A DNA stretch of 64,000 nucleotides from Nocardia sp. NBC_00508 (GCF_036346875.1 NZ_CP107852.1:3596001-3660000), one strand, 5' to 3'. Positions 1 through 8,474 are shown, numbered from the stretch's first letter. The notes: a model not told the origin generated them from the letters alone. Numbers and translations: made by a program.

Positions 1-966
1 CTCCGGTTGGGCCGAGACGCGTTTCGGTCGGCGCGGCGCGGCGGCCTTGTCAGGTTTCGCGGATTTCGCCGCATTCGGATCAGGACCGGTGCGACGAGGC
101 GGAAAGACCTGCCCCGGCGGCGGACTGCCGGGGCCATTCCGCGACCATGGCGTGCCAGGCGCGTTTCGCAGCCAGGGCGTATCGCCCGGTGGCCGCATCG
201 AGCGGCTGTCCGGGGGGCGCCGGGAGGCCGCTGGGTCGGGCGAACCGGCCTTGGGGGTCGCGGTGGCGGATTGTGAGGTAGCCGTGGGTGGTGTCGGCAC
301 CTGTGCAGCAGGCGACGCGGCGGCTCGCGCGGTCGGAGCTGCGGGATCTCCAGCAGGCGGCGCTGCGGCCGTGCTGGGTACCGGCTCCTGGCCGGGCAGG
401 TCGGGCGTGGCACTCGGGCCGTAGTCGCCGGCATTCGGTTGAAAGGGCGAGACCGGGTTGCCGCCCGGTTGGTACCCCGGAACGTTCGATTGAAGGGGAA
501 ACTCGGGGGTGTCCGTTCGGACAGGGGCAGTGGCGCCGGGAGTCGGGCTCGGTTCGGTGGGGTTCGGCGTCGCGAGGGGTTGAGGTTGCGGACTCCATCC
601 CGGTTGAGCGAGCGACGGGCTGACGGGTGCGAAGGTGCTGGGTTCTGGGCCCGTCGGCTGATCGCGGACTTGGGCGCCGAGCTTCTGGTCTTGGTCGTGG
701 AAGGTGTCGTCGACGCCGGCGACGCTGGTGCCCATTCCGCGCAGATTGTGCACCAGGTTCTCGAAGCCGGTGATCCCGTCCTTCGCGGCCGGTTCGTAGC
801 TTTCGCCGAACACCCGGCCAGGCTCGTCGTTGCCCCAGCACTCGCCTTCGCTGGCGAGGCGGTCCTTCAGCCGTGCGAGTTCCTGCTGTGCCGTATCGGC
901 GATGGCGGCGAGTTCCGGGGTCAGAGACCGCAGCAGGTCTGTGTCCACCCGCAACGATTGACCCAT
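1..966 (-). CDS. WXG100-like protein with long Pro/Ala-rich tail (3' end beyond window)
   Basis: The reading frame opens at ATG 966 and stays open to base 1, giving 322 visible residues with the C-terminus outside the window. Residues 1-100 form an all-helical segment with a W-G-N turn (Cys-Trp-Gly-Asn-Asp-Glu near residue 43) followed by an F-G-E-S-Y stretch, which is the layout of WXG100/ESX-type proteins exported by type VII secretion. From about residue 105 the protein becomes very rich in Pro, Ala, Ser and Thr, like a disordered linker. Family knowledge: such N-terminal modules often carry C-terminal effector or toxin domains. That domain cannot be seen here, so an effector role is inference. 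No T7SS machinery genes lie in the window. Confidence 0.7.
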   Translation of the reverse strand, partial: MGQSLRVDTDLLRSLTPELAAIADTAQQELARLKDRLASEGECWGNDEPGRVFGESYEPAAKDGITGFENLVHNLRGMGTSVAGVDDTFHDQDQKLGAQVRDQPTGPEPSTFAPVSPSLAQPGWSPQPQPLATPNPTEPSPTPGATAPVRTDTPEFPLQSNVPGYQPGGNPVSPFQPNAGDYGPSATPDLPGQEPVPSTAAAPPAGDPAAPTARAAASPAAQVPTPPTATSQSATATPKAGSPDPAASRRPPDSRSMRPPGDTPWLRNAPGTPWSRNGPGSPPPGQVFPPRRTGPDPNAAKSAKPDKAAAPRRPKRVSAQPE

Positions 967-1199
967 AGACCGGTAAACCCTTCCCCTGCGTCAACGACAC
1001 CGAGAAAAGACATTGTGTTCGACCGGATCGCGCTGGCGCAGCACAGCACCTCTCGCCACTGGGAATAGGGCGAGAATGAGTTCGATTCGCCTCGATCAGC
1101 GCGCTGCCGACCCACACGCCGACCGAGGGCGCTCGGCGCGGCCGGGCCTACCGCGTCGACGAGCTTCCGGCTCGGTCATGCCGGGTGGCGGGCACTGTG

Positions 1200-1808
1200 C
1201 TACCTCTGCGCCGACACCAACTTCGGCTCGTGCAGATCCAAGTAGGTCACGTCACCCATGAGCCGGCGTTCCTCGTCGAACAGCGACCTCAAATCGTCGG
1301 GAATCTCCATCTTCTCGTGTTCGCGGGCTTCGGCTTCGGAGGTGAAATACACCGCCTCGACGAACCCGTCGGTGCCGCACGTCCCGAGAGTGCCGCCGAT
1401 GATCTCCGGGCGCAGTTCGTGCACGCGGTCGCCGGTCTGCGCCAGCAGTTCGCGCAGTCGGCCCGCGTCGCGGGTGTGGCCCTCCATGACCTGTACGAAG
1501 CCGGCGCGGTCTGAGCCGCCGCCCAGCCACTGGGTCACGTTGGAGCAGTCCAGGAAGGTGACCGGTCCGTCGAAACACTTCTGCGTCTCGGCCCACCAGG
1601 CGCCTTGTTCGGGCCGCTCGCTGTTGCGGCGGGCCGCCTCCTCGGATTCGAATCGAACCAGCGCGACGAACGTTCCGTCGTCGCACAGTCCGCTGGTCAT
1701 GCCGAGGTAGCCGCCGGCTCCGGGCTGTAGTTCCTCGATCCACCGATCCATGCGCTGACGCAGTCGGGCGGGGTCTGCGGCTTTGCCTTGAATGACTTGG
1801 ATGAACAT
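1200..1808 (-). CDS. duplicated ABM-like (dimeric alpha-beta barrel) protein
   Basis: The 202-residue protein starts at ATG 1808, where AAGGAGG lies 6 bases upstream; longer in-frame extensions lack such a site. It contains two related halves, each beginning with a strand of the type F-I-Q-V-I-Q-G or F-V-Q-V-M-E-G (residues 2-8 and about 108-114) and each containing an acidic helix with E-A-x-x-x-R/E. This is the pattern of an internally duplicated antibiotic-biosynthesis-monooxygenase-like ferredoxin fold. No catalytic role can be assigned from sequence. It stands alone, downstream of the 2031-2363 gene on the same strand with a 222-base gap. Confidence 0.75.
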   Translation of the reverse strand: MFIQVIQGKAADPARLRQRMDRWIEELQPGAGGYLGMTSGLCDDGTFVALVRFESEEAARRNSERPEQGAWWAETQKCFDGPVTFLDCSNVTQWLGGGSDRAGFVQVMEGHTRDAGRLRELLAQTGDRVHELRPEIIGGTLGTCGTDGFVEAVYFTSEAEAREHEKMEIPDDLRSLFDEERRLMGDVTYLDLHEPKLVSAQR

Positions 1809-2030
1809 CGGATCCTCCTTGTGCGGAGCGATCTCCGCGGTGTCGCGGGGCCGGCGCGTCGTGGTCCACCGAGGGCATGACGCCGCACGGCCCGCGACCG
1901 CGGCCGACGCATAACCAATCGTTCGCTCCCTACCTGCCGTACGCAAGTCGTTCGCGCTCGAACGGCGACAGCCCGGTAGCCGGAGTTCGAGGGGCGGGGG
2001 CTTCGGGGAGCGTCGTTCCCCGGCCGTGCG

Positions 2031-2363
2031 TCAGGCCGCCGGTATGGGCGTGTGCGGGTGGCGGGCGCTGTACTGATCGCGCTCCGCGATGCGGAGGTAC
2101 AGCCGGAGCAGCACGTCGCGCAGGCTGATGCCGAGTTCGGCGGCGCGCATGGTGGCCACTTCGAGCGCGAGGTCGTTGGCGGCGGTGCCGGGGTCGCTGA
2201 GCAGCTCGTCGAGCACCATCCCGTGCACGGCTTGTTCGCGGGTCAGGGCGACGGTGGGCAACCAGCTGAGTTCCCATGCTTCGCCGGGGGAAATGGTCAG
2301 CAGCCGTGCGTTTTCCGGGGTGATGTCGCTGGTGATGATCGAATCGGTGATATCGAGTGCCAT
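2031..2363 (-). CDS. small conserved hypothetical protein
   Basis: A 110-residue acidic protein (ATG 2363) with codon use like the neighbouring genes. It has an N-terminal D-I-T-D-S-I-I-T-S-D segment, a W-E-L-S-W motif near residue 30, and a helical C-terminal half ending in an L-R-L-Y-L-R helix. I do not recognise a family or any catalytic motif. It has no membrane segment or signal peptide, so it is probably cytoplasmic. The gene stands alone between the ABM-like gene and a long intergenic region. Confidence 0.6.
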   Translation of the reverse strand: MALDITDSIITSDITPENARLLTISPGEAWELSWLPTVALTREQAVHGMVLDELLSDPGTAANDLALEVATMRAAELGISLRDVLLRLYLRIAERDQYSARHPHTPIPAA

Positions 2364-3030
2364 GCTCCGCTCTCATTCGCTGTGCACAGGATGACGCGGA
2401 ACCGCCGTTGGGCTGAGGACTCGGTGACCGTGCTCGGTCACGGCCCGAACGCGGTGGATCCGTCCGTGCCTGATTGCTGTGTGTCCGAGTGGTTTCAGAA
2501 GATCGGCGCGTTGCCGAGAAGATCGGCCGACCGGGCGACGCCACAGCTGTTGCCTGTGCTGCCGGGACCGCGCCATATCGAGGTATCCGTGTCGGGCACC
2601 TCCTCGAGTAGTCGGGCCACCGGGACTCGGCACGCGACAACCGTTGTGCCGACGTCGATTTGCGGTGGCTACGAGGATAAGGCTATGGAACGCCACGTGA
2701 GGATGTCAACTAAGCTTTGACGCATTGTGATGATATTGAATAAGCTAATACGCTTGAAATGACATCTATTCTGATTAGATTGTGGCAGATTCTGTCTGCC
2801 GCACCGCTTCTCGCGAATGAATGGAGTACTGCGGAGCGTATTTCTGTGCCGATGCGGCGACGCTGCGTCACTCGGCTGTGGGGAAGGTGCAGCGCGACTG
2901 AGCATCTCGTTGGCAACGATACGGTGCTCGGTGCGATTCATCCGACGCCCCTTGACACATAGTGATTAGAATGTCGCACCGTGACACTCTGTGAGCACGT
3001 GTATGCAAGACTCGGGATGGGAGACGCGGG
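2364..3030. other. intergenic region with AT-rich segment upstream of the XRE operon
   Basis: No convincing gene is present on either strand. Bases 2364-2690 have normal high GC, while about 2690-2830 and 2930-2990 are strikingly AT-rich for this genome. The AT-rich part carries a 13-base imperfect direct repeat, TAAGCTTTGACGC at 2711-2723 and TAAGCTAATACGC at 2741-2753. The copies start 30 bases apart, roughly three helical turns. I infer that the promoter and possible autoregulatory operator of the downstream XRE gene are here. Confidence 0.5.
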
Positions 3031-4083
3031 ATGGCTGACTCGGGCTCGGACGAGCAAGTCGGCAACCTGGTCCGCAGACTTCGCCTAGAACGCGGATACA
3101 CCCAGGCGACGCTCGCGACCAGGGCGGGCTGCTCACGCAGTCTCATCCAGCAGATCGAGAACGGCACCCGGATTCCGCCGCTCGCACTGCGAGAACGTTT
3201 GAGCCTCGCCCTCGGTGCGGAACTGCCGACGGACGGCAGCGCCGCTCCCGCCACGGATCCCACCAGCAGCGCGTACTACGACCTGCGCATGCGGTTCAAC
3301 GTTCTGCTCGGCAAGGACCCCGAGTTGGTCGAGCGCGCCCTGGGTATCGCACAGAGTCTGATCGATGCGTCCGGCGCGCGGGAGGAGATCGAGCCGCTGC
3401 GCCTGATCGCCGACCGGCAAATGGAGCGCGCCGAGGAGATCCTCGCGCAAATCCCTTCGCGCAGCGCCACGGTATGGGAGTGGAACACCGTCAGCGACTG
3501 GCTGACGATCCTGGAGCAGGCCACCGCGTCGGTACGCGCGATCCACACCGCCGACCTCGGCACGATCGGCGGCGACGTCGGCGACGACTACCATGCGGCG
3601 ATCCTGCGCCTGGCCGACAAAACCCATCCGCCGAAGATCGACGTACGCCGGATGTACGTGCTCGACACCGTTTCCGACGTCTGGCCCTACGACGACAAGC
3701 TGTGGAAACAGGCTCGCTCCGGGGTGGAGAGCGTGCTGGTCAAGCGGGAATACGCGCGCAATGCGCAGAGCATGCTCGTGGTCGATGACCGCTATGTGGC
3801 AGTGGGCGAATACGACTATTCGCGCCAAGCGCGGGTCGCGACGCGCTTCTCGGTGCTCAAACACGACGTCGCCTTCGCCGTCCGGCGCTTCGAGAAACTC
3901 TACGATCTCAGGCGCGCCGGGTCGGCCATCGTGGTCGACCAGATCGTCGCCGAGCCGCCGCTGGCGGACTTCGAGCGCCTGACCGAAGGCAACTGCCGCA
4001 GCCTGTTCCGCGCCGCACTCCAGGAGAGGTGGAACGCGATGCCCGCACCAGGAGAAACTTCGGTAGAAGGCGAGGTGCCGTGA
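3031..4083 (+). CDS. XRE-family HTH regulator with large C-terminal domain
   Basis: A 350-residue protein. Residues about 10-65 form a Cro/C1-type helix-turn-helix (G-N-L-V-R-R-L-R-L-E-R-G-Y-T-Q followed by S-R-S-L-I-Q-Q-I-E-N-G). The rest is a roughly 250-residue domain that contains R-R-M-Y-V-L-D near residue 208 and V-V-D-D-R-Y-V-A-V-G-E-Y near 250. This resembles the PLD-like sensor domains seen in some actinobacterial XRE proteins, but that assignment is tentative. The start ATG 3031 follows GGGAGACGCGGG. The stop overlaps the next start in a GTGA arrangement, so regulator and enzymes are probably made together. It probably controls its own operon. Confidence 0.85.
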   Translation: MADSGSDEQVGNLVRRLRLERGYTQATLATRAGCSRSLIQQIENGTRIPPLALRERLSLALGAELPTDGSAAPATDPTSSAYYDLRMRFNVLLGKDPELVERALGIAQSLIDASGAREEIEPLRLIADRQMERAEEILAQIPSRSATVWEWNTVSDWLTILEQATASVRAIHTADLGTIGGDVGDDYHAAILRLADKTHPPKIDVRRMYVLDTVSDVWPYDDKLWKQARSGVESVLVKREYARNAQSMLVVDDRYVAVGEYDYSRQARVATRFSVLKHDVAFAVRRFEKLYDLRRAGSAIVVDQIVAEPPLADFERLTEGNCRSLFRAALQERWNAMPAPGETSVEGEVP

Positions 4084-5519
4084 CGCAGAGCCCGGTGCTC
4101 ACCGATCCGCTCGTCGATCTCGCGACCCTGACCAACCGCTCCGAGGCCAGGAAACGGGAAGTACGCGGACACTTGTCGCCGGATGCGAGGTTCGCCGGGA
4201 CCGGCGGCCGCCGCTACTCGGGTGTCATCGACGCCTATCACGGCGAAACCGGCCGCGCGCCGGATGCACAGGCCATCGCCGCGCTGGACCGCGCGTGGCG
4301 GGAGATAATGCATATCGCGCCGCCCGCGGACTATCTCGACGGCCGGCTGTACGACAAGCGGCAGCCACTGAGCCTGCGCGAGTCGGCGGCGCGCAGCCTC
4401 TTCGCCCGGTTGTCGCATCCGGTCGAGGGCGTTCCCGGTGTGCGGGTTCGCCCCGAGGACGTGATCGTCTGTCCGTACTCGAGCACGATGCTGCTCGAGG
4501 AGGCGATCGCGACGCTGGCCGTGCCCGGCGGGGTCATCGTGTGCCCCGAGGGCTTCTACAAGAGCTCCAGCATCCATGTGGAGAAATTCGGGCTCCGGAT
4601 CGTGTCCTGCCCGGTGGCGCCGGACGACGCGTTCAAGATCGACCCGGTCCGGCTCGCCCGCTGCCTCGACGATCTGCGCGCGACGGGCGAACTGTGCGGC
4701 GTACTGCTCACCCTGCCGGGCAACCCCGTGGTCGCCGACTACACGGCGGCCGAACTGGCGGAGATCGGGCGGGTCCTGCTCGACTGCGGTGTTCCGGTCA
4801 TCTGCGATATGGCCTTCGACCGGCTGGTGGCCTCGCACATCCCGATCGCGGCGTTGCACGTCGAGACCGACCAGGGCGTTCGGCGCCTGTACGACGTCGT
4901 CTTGACCATCACGGGCAATTCGAAGGGCTACAACGCCTTCGGGCCCTGCAAGCTGGGTGCGGCGTGCACCGGCGACACCTCGTGGCTGGAGCGGATCCGG
5001 GAACGGCTCACCATCTCCTTCCAACGCGAGACCACCCACCTGGTCCGCGCGATACTCGAGCACACCTCCGAGGACTACTTCGAACGCAACCACGCGCTCA
5101 TGCGCGCGCAAAGCGAAAAGGCCGCCAGGCGCCTCACCGCGATCAATACTCGCCTCGGCGCCGACGTGCTGCGACCATTGGGCAGCCAGGAAGGCATGTT
5201 CCTCTCGCTGGTGTTCGATCGAACGCTCCTCGACGCGGCGGGTATGCACACCAGTGCCCAGGTGGAGGACATTCTGCTCGCTGTCGCGGGTGTCGACAGC
5301 GTGGCGTTGGACCGGACCGGCTCGCTGCGTCCGGGGGTGCGCCTGAATGTCCTTGCGCCGCGCAAAGCGCCGAGGCATGAATCACCCGCTTTGATCGACG
5401 AACTTTTCGACCGGCTCGAGCGATTGCTCCGCGACATCGTCGACGGCCAAACCTATCGCGAGGCGCTCGCGGCCCGTGGTCTTACTGCCCTTGTGGCCGA
5501 AACGAGGGCTTCACGGTGA
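4080..5519 (+). CDS. class I/II PLP-dependent aminotransferase-like enzyme with atypical motifs
   Basis: The GTG start at 4080 overlaps the preceding TGA, giving 479 residues. It shows fold-type I aminotransferase features: a G-N-S-K-G-Y segment near residue 280 that should hold the PLP-binding lysine, a D-M-A-F-D block where most family members have D-x-x-Y, and an L-P-G-N-P-V-V block in place of the usual N-P-T-G. The arginine in the common S-K-x(5)-G-x-R-x-G pattern appears as Lys in G-P-C-K-L-G. These changes suggest an unusual substrate or reaction rather than a housekeeping transaminase. It is translationally coupled to both neighbours. Confidence 0.8.
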   Translation: MTQSPVLTDPLVDLATLTNRSEARKREVRGHLSPDARFAGTGGRRYSGVIDAYHGETGRAPDAQAIAALDRAWREIMHIAPPADYLDGRLYDKRQPLSLRESAARSLFARLSHPVEGVPGVRVRPEDVIVCPYSSTMLLEEAIATLAVPGGVIVCPEGFYKSSSIHVEKFGLRIVSCPVAPDDAFKIDPVRLARCLDDLRATGELCGVLLTLPGNPVVADYTAAELAEIGRVLLDCGVPVICDMAFDRLVASHIPIAALHVETDQGVRRLYDVVLTITGNSKGYNAFGPCKLGAACTGDTSWLERIRERLTISFQRETTHLVRAILEHTSEDYFERNHALMRAQSEKAARRLTAINTRLGADVLRPLGSQEGMFLSLVFDRTLLDAAGMHTSAQVEDILLAVAGVDSVALDRTGSLRPGVRLNVLAPRKAPRHESPALIDELFDRLERLLRDIVDGQTYREALAARGLTALVAETRASR

Positions 5520-6481
5520 TCGTGGGGGTGCTTCGCGAGACGGCCCCGCGGGAATCCCGCGTCGCGCTCACTCCGGAAGGTGTGCGCAAACTTTCGACGG
5601 CGGGGCTCCAGGTTGTCGTGGAGGAGGGGGCGGGGCGCGGCGCCGGCTTCGGCGACTCCGCTTATCGTGCGTCCGGGGCACTCGTCGTCGCAGATCGCGC
5701 GACGGTGTTCGAGCGCGCAGGCATCGTGGCCTGGGTGAAGCCGCCTGCTTTCGAGCTGGATTCGATGCCGCTGCGGGCAGGGACGACGTTGCTCGGATTC
5801 CAGGATCCGCACTACCGCCGCGACGAGATCGACCGGCTGCGCGGGCTCGGCGTCGAATCGGTCGCGTTCGACCTGGTGCCCCGCGACGACACGACCACCG
5901 AGATCGATGCGCTGTCCACCATGAGCCGGATCGCGGGCGCGGTGGGCTACGCCGAAGGCCGGAAGCTGCTCACCCCTCAGGTGCGGGCGCGCCCGGTCCG
6001 CGCACTCGTCCTGGGTTGCGGCGTCGCCGGGCTCGCCGCGATCGCTGCCGCGTCCACATTCGACGACGAGAAGCCGACCGCGATCGGAAACCGGCCCGAA
6101 CAGGAGACCGCCGCTCTCGCCGCGGGGGCCGGACGCTTCGTGCCGAACCAGGACGACAACGCGGCGCTGCTCGACCACCTCGCCACGACACCGCCCGACC
6201 TCATCGTCTGCACCGCCGTACACCGTGGATCCCACGCACCCCGCCTGCTCGATCACGGGTCCTTGGACCTGCTTGCTCCTGGCACGGTAATCGTGGACCT
6301 GGTCGCCAAAGCGGGCGGCAATTGCGTCGCCACGGTGCCGGACAGCACCGTGACCCTGCCCAACGGCGTCGTCGTCACTCATCGCTCGAACTACCCCACC
6401 GCCCGCGCGGAGGCCGCCAGTCAGGCTTACGCCGCGGCGACGGCGGCCATGATCCTGCGGATCGTGCAACGGCAGAGCTGA
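5516..6481 (+). CDS. alanine dehydrogenase / transhydrogenase-like NAD(P) enzyme (short form)
   Basis: The GTG start at 5516 overlaps the previous TGA (GTGA), giving 321 residues. The N-terminus (I-V-G-V-L-R-E-T, then E-S-R-V-A-L-T-P-E-G-V) matches the AlaDH/PNT N-terminal domain. V-K-P-P near residue 75 and D-P-H-Y near residue 100 occupy the positions of the substrate-binding Lys and His. A Rossmann segment L-G-C-G-V-A-G-L lies near residue 165. At 321 residues it is shorter than typical alanine dehydrogenases (about 370). The coupling suggests it oxidises or reduces the amino or keto acid handled by the aminotransferase; this is inference. Confidence 0.8.
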   Translation: MIVGVLRETAPRESRVALTPEGVRKLSTAGLQVVVEEGAGRGAGFGDSAYRASGALVVADRATVFERAGIVAWVKPPAFELDSMPLRAGTTLLGFQDPHYRRDEIDRLRGLGVESVAFDLVPRDDTTTEIDALSTMSRIAGAVGYAEGRKLLTPQVRARPVRALVLGCGVAGLAAIAAASTFDDEKPTAIGNRPEQETAALAAGAGRFVPNQDDNAALLDHLATTPPDLIVCTAVHRGSHAPRLLDHGSLDLLAPGTVIVDLVAKAGGNCVATVPDSTVTLPNGVVVTHRSNYPTARAEAASQAYAAATAAMILRIVQRQS

Positions 6482-6511
6482 GCGCCCGGCGGAACCGCCT
6501 TGACGTTCAAT

Positions 6512-6525
6512 GAGAACGTGTTCTA
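6512..6525 (+). promoter_or_regulatory. KstR-like operator
   Basis: AGAACGTGTTCT lies 10 bases before the SDR start. It fits the known KstR consensus T-N-N-A-A-C-N-N-G-T-T-N-N-A at seven of eight fixed positions (G replaces the first T). KstR is the TetR-family repressor of cholesterol catabolism in mycobacteria and relatives. The site sits between the AlaDH-like gene and the SDR gene, so it most likely controls the SDR. Confidence 0.55.
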
Positions 6526-6534
6526 ATTCTTGGC

Positions 6535-7302
6535 ATGCGCAGATTTGACGGTCGCCGCGTAATGGTGACGGGAGCGGGATCCGGCATCGGTCAGGGCATC
6601 GCCCTGCGGCTGCTCGACGAGGGGGCCCAGCTGGTGGCCGCCGACATCGACGCGACCGGCCTGACGGCCACCGCCGAGAAGGCGGGTGACGGCGCCGGAC
6701 GATTGCGAACGGTCGAGGTGAACATCGCCGATCCCGAGTCCGTGCGCGAGGCGACCGAACAGGCGCTCGAGTTCCTCGGCGGTTTGGACGTGCTGGTGAA
6801 CGCGGCCGGCATCCTGCGGCCCGCCCGCACCCACGAGATGCCGCTCGAAGTGTGGAACCAGGTCATCACGGTGAATCTCACCGGGACCTTCCTGATGACC
6901 CAGGCCGCCTTGCCCGCACTCCTGGACACCGGACGCGGAGTGGTGGTCAACATCTCCTCGACCGCGGCCTTCAGCGCGGCCCCTTACCTCGCCTCCTATG
7001 CGGCGTCCAAGGGCGGCGTCAACTCCTTCACCCACGCCATCGCGCTGGAGTACGCCAAGCAGGGGCTGCGGGCGGTGAATATCGTTCCGGCCGGTATCAC
7101 CAGCGGTATCACGACGAAGTCCATCCTGGATCAACCCGAGGGGTTCGATCCGCAGCTGTTCTCCCGGATGACCGGGTGGCTGAACGGGGGTGCCCTCGGC
7201 AATCCGGATGACATCGCCGGGGTGGTCGCGATGGTGGCCTCGGACGACGGGCGCTACATGACGGGGACCGAGATCCGGGTCGACGGCGGCGCGCTGATGT
7301 AG
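6535..7302 (+). CDS. SDR-family oxidoreductase
   Basis: A 255-residue classical short-chain dehydrogenase. It has T-G-A-G-S-G-I-G at residues 12-19 for the dinucleotide, N-A-A-G at 89-92, and the catalytic Ser 141/142 with Tyr155 and Lys159 (Y-A-A-S-K). A D-x-D after strand 2 (A-D-I-D) favours NAD over NADP. A KstR-like box just upstream suggests a role in steroid or fatty-acyl breakdown, but the substrate cannot be read from sequence. The gene is separated from the upstream coupled operon by 53 bases, and its stop is followed at once by a truncated toxin fragment. Confidence 0.88.
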   Translation: MRRFDGRRVMVTGAGSGIGQGIALRLLDEGAQLVAADIDATGLTATAEKAGDGAGRLRTVEVNIADPESVREATEQALEFLGGLDVLVNAAGILRPARTHEMPLEVWNQVITVNLTGTFLMTQAALPALLDTGRGVVVNISSTAAFSAAPYLASYAASKGGVNSFTHAIALEYAKQGLRAVNIVPAGITSGITTKSILDQPEGFDPQLFSRMTGWLNGGALGNPDDIAGVVAMVASDDGRYMTGTEIRVDGGALM

Positions 7303-7544
7303 TTATATGGCAGCCTCTGGTCGACCGGGTCAAGGGCAGCCGCTTCCACAATATGAAAGAGCTGCGGCCGCCGTCGGCGGGCAACACCGAGGTGCGAATG
7401 CTGTTCGCTTTCGACCCAGTCCGCGAGGCGATCGTGCTGGTGGCCGGTGACAAGTCCGGTAACTGGCAAGGGTGGTATCGCGAGGCGATTCCATTGGCCG
7501 ACAAGCGCTTCGCTGAGCACTTGGAAGCGCCGGAGGAGCAGTGA
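7303..7544 (+). pseudogene. 5'-truncated HigB/RelE-like toxin remnant
   Basis: The frame is open from the SDR stop and reads P-L-V-D-R-V-K-G-S, N-M-K-E-L-R-P, L-F-A-F-D-P and A-G-D-K-S-G-N-W, which are the conserved central and C-terminal blocks of the phage-derived Gp49/HigB toxin family. The first roughly 45-50 residues of a normal toxin (about 115-120 residues) are missing; the homology begins within a few codons of the SDR stop. An internal ATG at 7353 could give a 63-residue peptide, but it would lack much of the fold. I infer an inactive remnant left by a deletion. Confidence 0.7.
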
Positions 7545-7548
7545 TGAC

Positions 7549-7875
7549 ATGAAGTACACGAAATGGAGCGAGGTCAAGGAGAAGGCGCGGGCGCTCGACC
7601 CTCGTACGGAGGACGAACGCACTGCGGCTGCCGCTCTGGCGCGGGAGCGCCGCGATGCGTACGTCCGCGGCCACCAGCTGGCCGAAATGCGCAAAGCTGC
7701 TGGCCTCACGCAAGTGGAATTGGCGGAGGCGCTCGGCGTATCGCAAGCGCGTGTATCGAAGATCGAGCGCGGTGAGATCGCCGGAATCGATACCATTCGT
7801 GCCTATGTCGCCGCTCTCGGTGGGACGGTCGACGTAGTCGCCTCGCTCGGAGACCGTACCTGGAAGGTTGCCTGA
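7549..7875 (+). CDS. higA: HigA-type antitoxin (XRE HTH protein)
   Basis: A 108-residue protein starting at ATG 7549, four bases after the toxin remnant stop. An N-terminal helical region (M-K-Y-T-K-W-S-E-V-K) is followed by an XRE helix-turn-helix at about residues 45-80 (M-R-K-A-A-G-L-T-Q-V-E-L-A-E-A-L-G then S-K-I-E-R-G). This is the normal length and layout for the antitoxin of a reverse-order HigBA pair. The antitoxin appears intact while its toxin has lost its N-terminal half, so it is probably an orphan antitoxin that may still repress in trans. Confidence 0.8.
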   Translation: MKYTKWSEVKEKARALDPRTEDERTAAAALARERRDAYVRGHQLAEMRKAAGLTQVELAEALGVSQARVSKIERGEIAGIDTIRAYVAALGGTVDVVASLGDRTWKVA

Positions 7876-7922
7876 CGGCGCCTCCCGCTCCCGCGCACGA
7901 GTCGCCGAGCTGGGACACCACG

Positions 7923-8474
7923 TTGCCTAGCCTGACCATCGTCGACAACACCGACGGCCAGGTGCACGCGCTGGTGTTCCGTTCGGGTACCGGACAATTG
8001 GTGTGTGCGGCTCCGGTGCTGGCCGAAGGCGGTGCGGGTAGCGAGAATTCGCCGGTCGGGATCGGGCGATCCGTGTTCGTCGCGAGCACCTACGGTTATC
8101 CGTATCCAGCGCTGCCCGAGGGTGCGGGCCCTGCGATGCCCCCGAGCGCGCCGTTCACCGGCGGGATGACGCGGATCGACGTGGCGGACGATCGATGTCA
8201 CACCGTCTGGGAGAACAGGGTTCGCAGCGCGGCGGTACCGCGTCTGTCCACCGCCGACGGTGCGTTGTACACCATCACTCGCGTCGGCCACGGCCACACC
8301 ACGCCCCTCGACGGGTACGCGTTCACCGTGCTCGATCCGGATCCCGGTATGGTCACCGCCTCGCACTCGCTCCCAGGCACCATCGTCGACGATCCGCTCC
8401 AGACCGCGCCGTTGATCACCCACAACGGTCGGCTGTTCCAAGGCACGGTTACCGGAATCCTGCGCGTCGGGTGA
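7923..8474 (+). pseudogene. C-terminal fragment of a beta-propeller-like protein
   Basis: The frame is open through the antitoxin stop into higA and has only a TTG (7923) as possible start; from there 183 residues remain. The residues look like the end of a secreted or soluble beta-propeller protein: alternating strands such as V-F-V-A-S-T-Y-G-Y-P-Y, G-G-M-T-R-I-D-V and a terminal G-T-V-T-G-I-L-R-V. No signal peptide or N-terminal domain is present. I interpret this as the 3' end of a longer gene cut off at its 5' side where the toxin-antitoxin segment now sits. Confidence 0.6.

Noticed and set aside
2373-2941. Small minus-strand frames upstream of the XRE gene
   Set aside because: They are Arg/His-rich or span the AT-rich promoter block, with no ribosome site and no similarity.
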